A stretch of DNA of 5,651 nt, from the NCBI GenBank assembly GCA_964532005.1, contig CAZHER010000018.1, positions 1 to 5,651 of the forward strand. Direction: 5' to 3'. The translations under genes were made by a program, and so were the position numbers. This stretch comes from CAYQEU01 sp964532005 (GTDB lineage: Bacteria; Patescibacteriota; Doudnabacteria; UBA920). The notes beneath the pieces were generated by a model. That model did not search any database and was not told the DNA's origin. It saw only the letters and a list, made by a program, of their open reading frames with translations. Numbering within the stretch: the stretch's first letter is position 1; each line of letters starts with the position of its first letter. Shown here one piece after another: positions 1 through 5,208 of this stretch.

Positions 1-1
1 G

Positions 2-274
2 GGTGAAGTTAATCCGTTTAATGAAACAGAATACCCTAATGGTCTTTATTGGGCGCAAGTAGGCCAGTACACTAATTCATCCGGTACTTGGACAGAAGAA
101 TACGCAGTATTTACCTCTAACAGTTCAACAACAGCGGGTACTAGGCATGCGCTTGTGCCTATTGACCTCACTAATTTGGCAGTTTCGCAAATCAGAGTTA
201 AAGCTAAGGAAACTGTTGGCGCAGGGTCGGCAGGAACTATCAGGGTTGTTCTAACTACTAACACTATTAACTAA
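2..274 (+). CDS. C-terminal end of a phage structural protein (partial at left edge)
   Basis: An open frame enters from the left edge and ends at TAA 272-274, giving the last 90 residues of a longer protein whose start lies outside the window. The visible part is rich in Thr, Ser, Val and Asn and poor in Cys. It alternates hydrophobic residues in short stretches such as EYAVF, HALVPIDL, SQIRVKAKE and TIRVVLTTN, the pattern of consecutive beta-strands in a beta-sandwich or jelly-roll domain. Such C-terminal domains are common in phage tail appendages and decoration proteins, and the next two genes downstream look like appendage proteins too. I cannot name the family from this fragment. Its stop overlaps the next start (TAATG), so the two genes are probably translationally coupled. 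The frame is convincing because it is uninterrupted and joins the following gene exactly; the structural role is inferred from composition and context. Confidence 0.72.
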   Translation, partial: GEVNPFNETEYPNGLYWAQVGQYTNSSGTWTEEYAVFTSNSSTTAGTRHALVPIDLTNLAVSQIRVKAKETVGAGSAGTIRVVLTTNTIN

Positions 275-444
275 TGCCAACAATCGCAACTCCTGAAAAT
301 TTTACATATATTCGGCCACTAGGCTACATCGAAAACATGATTGGAAACGGAGATGAGAACTCCATACCAAGCAATGCCTATTTATTAGCAGATGGTAGTG
401 GTTATTTATTAGGAGATGGCTCATTTTTATTACTAGCTTCTTAA
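274..444 (+). CDS. Small 56-residue protein with tandem YLLxDGS repeats
   Basis: This short gene starts at an ATG that shares one base with the preceding stop (TAATG at 272-276) and ends at TAA 442-444, three bases before the fibre-like gene. It fills the whole gap between its neighbours. The N-terminal half includes TYIRPLGYIENMIGNG. The C-terminal third is a repeat: YLLADGSG (residues 36-43), YLLGDGS (44-50) and a degenerate FLLLAS (51-56). The period of 7-8 residues with aromatic/Leu-Leu followed by Asp-Gly-Ser suggests short beta-strands joined by turns, as in a beta-hairpin or small beta-roll. There is no signal peptide and no clear membrane helix, although the last residues are hydrophobic. 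Short LLxDGS repeats occur in poorly characterised phage proteins near tail genes, as I recall. The function is unknown; an accessory virion or fibre-assembly protein is a guess from position. Confidence 0.7.
   Translation: MPTIATPENFTYIRPLGYIENMIGNGDENSIPSNAYLLADGSGYLLGDGSFLLLAS
379..441 (+). repeat. Short in-gene tandem repeat encoding YLLxDGS units
   Basis: Three consecutive units of 24, 21 and 18 nt start at 379, 403 and 424. Units 1 and 2 share the 16-nt core TATTTATTAGNAGATGG with one variable base. Unit 3 keeps only the TTTTTATTA start. The repeat is in frame, so it lengthens the protein by whole codons. The decay toward the 3' end fits an old duplication with later drift. Confidence 0.75.
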
Positions 445-447
445 TTT

Positions 448-1848
448 ATGTCATCAAAAATTTCAAACTTATCAGCAGTTACGAGTTTACTCGGAACAGA
501 TATAACAAATGTGGTGCGTTCCCCTTTTGCTGCGGGCGATGATAGGAAAATTACTATGACCAATTTTGCTGCTTCGATGGCGGCTTTGGGTGGTATGCCA
601 ACAGGTTCAGGCGCAGCATCTCGATTTGCTGGCTGGACGGGCGCATCTGCTATAACAGGAACAGCAAAAGGATTATATGATTCAGCAACAGGTCAGTATG
701 CTTTTGGTGATTTAGCTACATTAAGTCCACTAGTTAATCCGTTACTGGCTGGTACAGTTAGTTCTGTGGCACTTAATGCCTTTACTCTCACGGACGGAAC
801 AACGCCCACTTTAGCAGCAGCGGGAGTACTGGATTATGTCATCCTAAATCCGTCATCAAATCCAACTGCGATAATGGCGGCAACATTTACTTATGTTGAA
901 GTACCTTCCACTTGTTCTAAGGATTTCAGCACAGTTTTTGGTAATATTGGGTTTGTGAATTTTGCAGGTACGGGGAATGTATCAGATCAGCTCGTAGTGC
1001 TTAATTATCAGATAGATGCTGATGTATCAAATACTAAGACTATTGGAGGTATAGCGGGGGTTAATCTTTCCGTTACTGATTCGGGGGCTGGTACTGTTAC
1101 TAGTTATACAGGGTTTGTTTCGCATTATCAGCATGGAGCGGAAAGCACTATGACAACATTATTAAGTAATGTTTCCAATATATCTTTTGGTGTAGATGGG
1201 GGGAGTAGCGCAGCTTGTGTGATTACAGGCGCAGCGCATTATTTTGCAGGTAGTCCAAGTAGAGAAGGTAGTGCTACGATTGGAACAGTATATGGTTTAC
1301 AAATTCAACAACAAAAAGTAACCGGAGTAACTACTGGCTACGGAGTTTTCCAAGAAAGCACGGCAGATATAAATAATTTTGTTGGGAATGTCGGTTTTGG
1401 GGCAGCCACAGCTCCTGCGGAATCTTTGCATGTTATTGCTGGAAACGGAAGGTTTGATGAAAATATAGTTTTTGGAGCAACAAGCGGTACAACATCAATC
1501 GCAACAGCAAGTATAGCTGGAGTGGCGAGAGCGTTACACTTTGATATTCCAGTCGCAGCAGGTGGGGCGGCGAACGCAGCTTTAGATTATCAGTTTAAAG
1601 TGGACGGCACTTTACAAGCCGGTTTACTTTCTGAAACAGATGGCTCTGGTGGTGCGAGAGATGCGGTTTGGAAAATTCCTGCTGCTTCGGCGGATTATGG
1701 CGCAGCTTGGGCGAGTGTGAGTTTGCCAGCCCCAGCAAGCTTAACAGATGGCGCAATGATTGTACTTTATAATTCTAATGCCGGAGTTTTAGCGAGCAGA
1801 ATCTATTTTTATACTAATAGTGCTTGGAAATACGCAGCACTCCTTTAA
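448..1848 (+). CDS. Phage tail-fibre-like protein
   Basis: This 466-residue protein is rich in Ala, Gly, Ser and Thr with low charge, typical of trimeric phage appendages. Residues 4-43 (KISNLSAVTSLLGTDITNVV, then RKITMTNFAASM) match the N-terminal pattern common in phage fibre or virion-attached proteins, where 'L..LtslagtD...vv' is followed by 'kKIT..N'. The centre (about 160-300) is a beta-rich region of GxxGVNLSVTDSGAGT-like strands. Residues 297-330 (GYGVFQESTADINNFVGNVG, then FGAATAPAESLHV) resemble the 'GNVGIGTtsP...LhV' motif seen in many tail-fibre proteins just before a C-terminal domain. The last 130 residues form another beta-rich domain ending in YFYTNSAWKYAALL, like many fibre C-termini. 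I see no endosialidase-type chaperone or autocleavage motif. The ATG at 448 follows the previous stop by 3 nt with no Shine-Dalgarno sequence. The appendage class is fairly secure; the receptor is unknown. Confidence 0.75.
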   Translation: MSSKISNLSAVTSLLGTDITNVVRSPFAAGDDRKITMTNFAASMAALGGMPTGSGAASRFAGWTGASAITGTAKGLYDSATGQYAFGDLATLSPLVNPLLAGTVSSVALNAFTLTDGTTPTLAAAGVLDYVILNPSSNPTAIMAATFTYVEVPSTCSKDFSTVFGNIGFVNFAGTGNVSDQLVVLNYQIDADVSNTKTIGGIAGVNLSVTDSGAGTVTSYTGFVSHYQHGAESTMTTLLSNVSNISFGVDGGSSAACVITGAAHYFAGSPSREGSATIGTVYGLQIQQQKVTGVTTGYGVFQESTADINNFVGNVGFGAATAPAESLHVIAGNGRFDENIVFGATSGTTSIATASIAGVARALHFDIPVAAGGAANAALDYQFKVDGTLQAGLLSETDGSGGARDAVWKIPAASADYGAAWASVSLPAPASLTDGAMIVLYNSNAGVLASRIYFYTNSAWKYAALL

Positions 1849-1866
1849 TTATTTAACTTTTTTTAT
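1849..1866 (+). promoter_or_regulatory. AT-only leader between fibre-like gene and next cluster
   Basis: This is the longest gap in the window, 18 nt with a single C and no G. It follows the fibre stop codon and runs straight into the ATG at 1867. It lacks any purine-rich ribosome-binding tract and has a run of seven T. An unstructured AT-rich leader read by ribosomal protein S1 is the likeliest role. There is no stem before the T run, so an intrinsic terminator is not supported, and I cannot assign a promoter. Confidence 0.35.
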
Positions 1867-2178
1867 ATGCTTTTTTTAAGGGAAGAAATAAATTTATTAC
1901 ATTATTCTCTGCGGACTACCGACAAAATTGTCAAAGGGCGCACGCCAGAAGGTGAATTTATCGACACACCCGAAGCTCGTAAATTTGAAGAACTTACAGA
2001 ATTGCCACTCGCTATCGGCATAATGAATAAGCTCAAGCCGGCATTAGAAAATCCGGATAAAGAATATGAATTAGATTTTACAACAGAAGAAAAGTCCGCG
2101 CTACTTCGTTACGCCAAAAGAAGCTGGTCGCTTGGCGATGGAGAATTTTACTTATCTGTTAAAAAGAAACTCGAATAA
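1867..2178 (+). CDS. Unrecognised charged 103-residue phage protein
   Basis: I do not recognise this protein. It is highly charged, with Lys, Glu, Arg and Asp making up roughly a third of its 103 residues, and is predicted by eye to be mostly helical. The N-terminal part (MLFLREEINLLHYSLR) is amphipathic. A short loop around residues 24-36 (GRTPEGEFIDTPE) leads to a helix from about 37 to 60. The C-terminal third (YELDFTTEEKSALLRYAKRS) has the 'fs.eE...Ll.y' pattern often seen in small soluble phage proteins of unknown role. There is no signal peptide, membrane segment, Cys or obvious catalytic motif. The ATG at 1867 is the only reasonable start; the only other Met is at residue 53. Its stop shares one base with the next start (TAATG at 2176-2180), so it is probably co-translated with the coiled-coil membrane protein. 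A chaperone or assembly partner is possible, but only from position. Confidence 0.8.
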   Translation: MLFLREEINLLHYSLRTTDKIVKGRTPEGEFIDTPEARKFEELTELPLAIGIMNKLKPALENPDKEYELDFTTEEKSALLRYAKRSWSLGDGEFYLSVKKKLE

Positions 2179-2408
2179 TGGACGAAAATATACAGTTTAC
2201 ACTTGGAAGAATCGAGGGGAGCTTATCGGCCATACAGTCAGAAGTAAAAGACTTAAAAGCTACTATTTCTGCACTATCGGATAAACTACAAGCTACCTCT
2301 CTCGAAACAACGGTAATTTCAACAAAAATAGGGCTTATCGGAGCTGTAAGTGGAATAGTAGGAGGAGGCGTTGGGAGTTATATTTTACAAAAAGTTTTAA
2401 TCAAATGA
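2178..2408 (+). CDS. Coiled-coil, single membrane-segment protein (XhlA-like/holin-like candidate)
   Basis: This 76-residue protein has two clear parts. Residues 5-37 carry hydrophobic residues at 5, 9, 12, 16, 19, 23, 26, 30, 33 and 37, an unbroken 4-3 heptad spacing that predicts a stable parallel coiled coil. Residues 51-73 (IGLIGAVSGIVGGGVGSYIL onward) are an uncharged Gly-rich membrane helix with overlapping GxxxG steps at G55, G59 and G63, which favour helix packing. A short basic tail (QKVLIK) follows. A soluble coiled coil followed by a C-terminal membrane anchor is the layout of XhlA-type phage lysis accessory proteins. No endolysin is next to it, and both neighbours are linked by overlap: TAATG upstream and ATGA with the adaptor downstream. 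It may therefore instead be a virion-associated or assembly membrane protein. The topology is well supported; the holin-like role is only a candidate. Confidence 0.78.
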   Translation: MDENIQFTLGRIEGSLSAIQSEVKDLKATISALSDKLQATSLETTVISTKIGLIGAVSGIVGGGVGSYILQKVLIK

Positions 2409-3034
2409 TCGAACTTGGAACATTACAAACCAAACTTAACTTTGCACTCGGCACATCTGAAACAAATCTGATGACCGAAGAAAAGCGCACGGACGCACTT
2501 AATCGGGCGGTGCAGTATATTTTGCAGGTTTATCCTATTCCACAGTATGTAATAAGCGATACAGTCAGTTTTACCAGCGGCGTAGGTTCTTTACCCGATA
2601 ACTGTTTAATCCCGCTTAAACTCAATGTAATAACCGAACCAACAACGATTTATAACCGTGTTACATGGGATGATTTTCAAAATAATGTTGATTATACTTA
2701 TACAATTCTGTTTGACGAAGTTACCGATACCGAAAAAATCCACATTTACGGTACTTCTGCAACAAGTCTGCAATTTTGGTATATTCTTATGCCCGAAGAA
2801 ATGGAAGATGACGCTGATACGGTTAGGTTTAATACTTGGTGGAGTAAAGCCATAGCTGAAAAGGCAGCAGAGTTTCTTTTGATTGATACGGCGGCGTTTA
2901 ACAGGGCTACGGCTAAAGCGGAAGTAGCTGAAAAAGCCATAGCGGACGCTTGGCAAATGGAACGGGCTAGAATTACAGGAGTACAGGACAACAAAATGAA
3001 AAGTATTTATACAAAATATAGTTTGCTTCAATGA
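2405..3034 (+). CDS. Head-tail adaptor protein, SU10-type
   Basis: This protein of 209 residues likely forms the ring that joins the portal to the tail in short-tailed phages. Residues 5-45 (GTLQTKLNFALG, then RTDALNRAVQYILQVYPIP) are helical and match the family start, where a Leu-rich helix is followed by 'lN.A...i....p'. Residues 48-75 (YVISDTVSFTSGVGSLPDN) give the usual strand, 'v..G...LP.d' and strand pattern. Residues 110-131 (EKIHIYGTSATSLQFWYILM, then P) match 'i.iyp.p.....l.YY..P', and 144-190 form long Ala-rich helices (WWSKAIAEKAAEFLLI, then AKAEVAEKAIADAWQMERAR). The ATG overlaps the previous stop (ATGA at 2405-2408), and its own stop overlaps the nozzle start in the same way. 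Adaptor directly before nozzle is the usual order in podovirus-like genomes. Assignment is by pattern, not by database search. Confidence 0.78.
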   Translation: MIELGTLQTKLNFALGTSETNLMTEEKRTDALNRAVQYILQVYPIPQYVISDTVSFTSGVGSLPDNCLIPLKLNVITEPTTIYNRVTWDDFQNNVDYTYTILFDEVTDTEKIHIYGTSATSLQFWYILMPEEMEDDADTVRFNTWWSKAIAEKAAEFLLIDTAAFNRATAKAEVAEKAIADAWQMERARITGVQDNKMKSIYTKYSLLQ

Positions 3035-4626
3035 CACAAGCCAAAGAAAATAAAATCCAATATATAACCTGTTCAGACTTCACTTCGGGGCTGAATACTT
3101 TAGATGACCCTATTGACTTGGATATTGGCGCAAGTCCGTATATCCTAAATATGGATGTTACAAAAAAAGGCAAACTGCTTTCTCGCTATGGCTACGAGCT
3201 TGTAGCAGAAGTGGGTACAGGCGCAGTTAGGGGGATACAGCCATATTACAGGACTTATGGTACAGCTTCCGGCGATTATCTTGTAACTCATTCGGCGGAC
3301 GGCAACTCATATTATACAACGGCAGCAAGCTCCTCTCCGACACTTATTGGAGCATGGGGTACAGATAACGCAAAGCCTGTTAGGGGTACGACTTTTAATA
3401 ATCTTTCACTGTTTACAGACGGCAGAGGCGCAAATGTATTAAAACAATGGGACGCTACTACTCTAAGTAATGTCGCAGGTACTCCGCCACAGGGTAACAT
3501 TTTTGGAGTTTTCCAAAAACGACTTTTCCTTTCAGGTGATACAGCAGCTCCTTCAAGGGTAAACTGGTCGGATGTAGACGCACTCACAAACATTGCTACC
3601 AATTCTCTAAATATTACTGTTGGGGACGGCTGGGATGTTACTTCGATGACACCTAACCTGGATTTTTTGCAGGTTTATAAGACGGATACAATTAACGGTA
3701 TAAACTTTTCTTTTGATGCGTCTTATAATCTTACAAATCCACAGATACAGCCGATTATCAGTAGTCAAGGCGGAGCTTGGGCGACTGATAGTGTACAAGC
3801 GGTTTACGGATATACTTACTATCTTTCTAATAAAGGTTTTGAAACTTACGGAGCTTCGCCGGAAAGAGTCGTTTCAAATAGACCACTCCCTTTAAGTCTA
3901 CAAATCGAGCCGACTGTTAAGACAATTAACATGGTTTATCCAGACGCTATCGTTTCAGCTTTTTACGACAACAAATATATTTGTGCTGCTCCGCTTTCTT
4001 CGGCAACAGTAGCGAGCCATTGTTTCGTTTTCAATGAGAGCGTTAAACGGAGATTTAATAAAGATAACTGGACAATATACGACAATATACCTGCTTCGTG
4101 CTTTGCGAAGTTTAGAAACTCGAATAAACGAGATGAGCTTTATTTTGGCTCGGCTTTAGAGAACAAGATTTTTAAGTTTAACGATACTTTTTCAGACGCA
4201 GACGGCGGGTATTCAAAAGTTTGGACTTCTAAAACTTTCAGATTTGGCGATAGGACACATTACTATTACTTGGATTTAGAGGGCGTTAAAACTTTAGGCA
4301 GCGTAATAGATTTACTTGTTTATACCGACCAAGTATTAGCACAAGATACAATTACAGACGCTAATCTAGTAACAGCTTCAATAAGTGGCTCTTATGTAGG
4401 CGATAGCGCAGTAGGAGCAACTTATGTGGGTGGAGGTTACACAGGCTCATCTTCACCGCTCTACAAGTGGAAAAAAAGGTTTTATTTCCCACAGACTGTA
4501 AACTACGGATACAATATGTATTTTATACTTTCAAACGCAGAAGACGCACAGGGCTACGGCTTAAATCTTTACACATTGGCATACAAGATTGACCCTCAAG
4601 ACCCAACATATCCTTTTACTAACTAA
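3031..4626 (+). CDS. Tail nozzle / DNA-stabilisation protein, beta-propeller-like (P22 gp10 / SU10 nozzle type)
   Basis: At 531 residues the length is close to P22 gp10 and shorter than T7 gp12. Residues 15-55 (SDFTSGLNTLDDPIDLDIGA, then LNMDV...GKLLSRYGYE) match the family start 'dF.gGln....p..l...e.p.l.N...r.G.l..R.G'. Residues 158-182 (FGVFQKRLFLSGDTAAPSRV, then NWSD) match the typical propeller blade motif 'v..nRLf..Gd...psrl.wSd'. Later blades include GAWATDSVQAVYGYTYYLSN with KGF, AFYDNKYICAAP and ELYFGSALENKIFKF. The C-terminal part (400-531), with KTFRFGDRTHYYYLDLEGVK, is a beta-sandwich-like domain. In the virion these proteins extend the tail channel and hold the packaged genome in. 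The gene is coupled to the adaptor by an ATGA overlap. The family call is fairly firm; which tail type it belongs to is inferred. Confidence 0.8.
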   Translation: MTQAKENKIQYITCSDFTSGLNTLDDPIDLDIGASPYILNMDVTKKGKLLSRYGYELVAEVGTGAVRGIQPYYRTYGTASGDYLVTHSADGNSYYTTAASSSPTLIGAWGTDNAKPVRGTTFNNLSLFTDGRGANVLKQWDATTLSNVAGTPPQGNIFGVFQKRLFLSGDTAAPSRVNWSDVDALTNIATNSLNITVGDGWDVTSMTPNLDFLQVYKTDTINGINFSFDASYNLTNPQIQPIISSQGGAWATDSVQAVYGYTYYLSNKGFETYGASPERVVSNRPLPLSLQIEPTVKTINMVYPDAIVSAFYDNKYICAAPLSSATVASHCFVFNESVKRRFNKDNWTIYDNIPASCFAKFRNSNKRDELYFGSALENKIFKFNDTFSDADGGYSKVWTSKTFRFGDRTHYYYLDLEGVKTLGSVIDLLVYTDQVLAQDTITDANLVTASISGSYVGDSAVGATYVGGGYTGSSSPLYKWKKRFYFPQTVNYGYNMYFILSNAEDAQGYGLNLYTLAYKIDPQDPTYPFTN

Positions 4627-4634
4627 TTAAAAAT

Positions 4635-5198
4635 ATGACATACCAAATCAAAGACATACAGGATTTCCCAGGATACAGAGTCGATACAAATGGCGATGTG
4701 TGGAGCTGTTTAAAAATGATACCGATACGCGATAAAATCAGTGGGCGCATTTTCGGTACAAAAAAAGTCGTGGGTAATGTATATAAAAAATTAAAATATG
4801 TGTACACCGGTGATGGCTACCCACGGGTGAATTTATTTGATATAAACAGAAAACCTCACCAGAAATCTGTCCATGGTTTAGTCCTTGAAGCATTTATCGG
4901 ACTCAGGCCAAGAGGCATGGAGGCGTGCCATAACGATGGGAACCGTAACAATCCTAATGTCGCAAATCTTAGGTGGGATACTAGAAAAAATAATCACGCA
5001 GATAAGAAAATGCACGGGACTTGGCAAGGTGGCGAGCGAGGCAGTAATGTAAAGCTTAACAATAAGCAAGTGCGTGTTATTAAGTGGGCATTACGAGTCG
5101 GCGCAAAACAGGATAATTTAGCGAAACTCTTCAATGTGGCGCAAGTGACAATATCAGCTATCAAAATGGGTAAGACATGGTCGCATATCATAATATAA
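4635..5198 (+). CDS. Free-standing HNH homing endonuclease with NUMOD4 and HTH domains
   Basis: This 187-residue protein has three parts. Residues 5-24 (IKDIQDFPGYRVDTNGDVWS) are a NUMOD4 DNA-binding motif. Residues 78-121 form the HNH nuclease: VHGLVLEAFIGLRP, then ACHNDGNRNNPNVANLRW and TRKNNH. H80, H99, N111 and the final N120-H121 fit the conserved positions 'vH.LV..aF', 'nH.DG...NN...NL.W' and 'N..H'. Residues 138-184 (NVKLNNKQVRVIKWALR, then LAKLFNVAQVTISAIKMGKTW) are a helix-turn-helix tail that would add site specificity. Such proteins cut a target DNA site on homologues lacking the element and are copied by recombination. It lies 8 nt after the nozzle stop and 10 nt before the next start, and neither neighbour is broken. 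The active-site residues look intact. The ATG at 4635 is the first possible start and has no Shine-Dalgarno sequence, like its neighbours. Confidence 0.9.
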   Translation: MTYQIKDIQDFPGYRVDTNGDVWSCLKMIPIRDKISGRIFGTKKVVGNVYKKLKYVYTGDGYPRVNLFDINRKPHQKSVHGLVLEAFIGLRPRGMEACHNDGNRNNPNVANLRWDTRKNNHADKKMHGTWQGGERGSNVKLNNKQVRVIKWALRVGAKQDNLAKLFNVAQVTISAIKMGKTWSHIII

Positions 5199-5208
5199 TT
5201 TATTTCAA

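Noticed and set aside
448..1848. Diversity-generating retroelement target in the fibre-like gene
   Set aside because: I saw no near-duplicate template repeat elsewhere in the window and no reverse transcriptase; the fibre C-terminus alone is not evidence.
2161..2180. A-rich stretch AAAAAG near the end of the 103-residue gene, considered as a -1 frameshift site fusing it to the next gene
   Set aside because: The -1 frame is open from 2163, but the sequence is not a full slippery heptamer (T before AAAAAG), a normal ATG overlaps the stop, and no tape-measure gene follows as expected for tail assembly chaperones.
2405..3034. Possible alternative genetic code with TGA as a sense codon
   Set aside because: TGA ends two genes at ATGA overlaps with the next start, no TGA occurs inside any supported gene, and reading through soon reaches further stops. 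The standard bacterial code fits.
2606..3037. 143-codon open frame on the minus strand opposite the adaptor gene
   Set aside because: It lies fully opposite a recognisable adaptor, its product is rich in Phe, Ile, Cys and Ser without domain features, and every supported gene is on the + strand. It is a shadow frame.
3312..3602. 96-codon minus-strand open frame inside the nozzle gene
   Set aside because: Opposite the conserved propeller blade motif of the nozzle protein; the composition looks like a reverse-complement artefact.
4094..4110. CTTCG/CGAAG hairpin with 7-nt loop, considered as a terminator
   Set aside because: Only a 5-bp stem, located inside the nozzle coding sequence, with no T tract after it.
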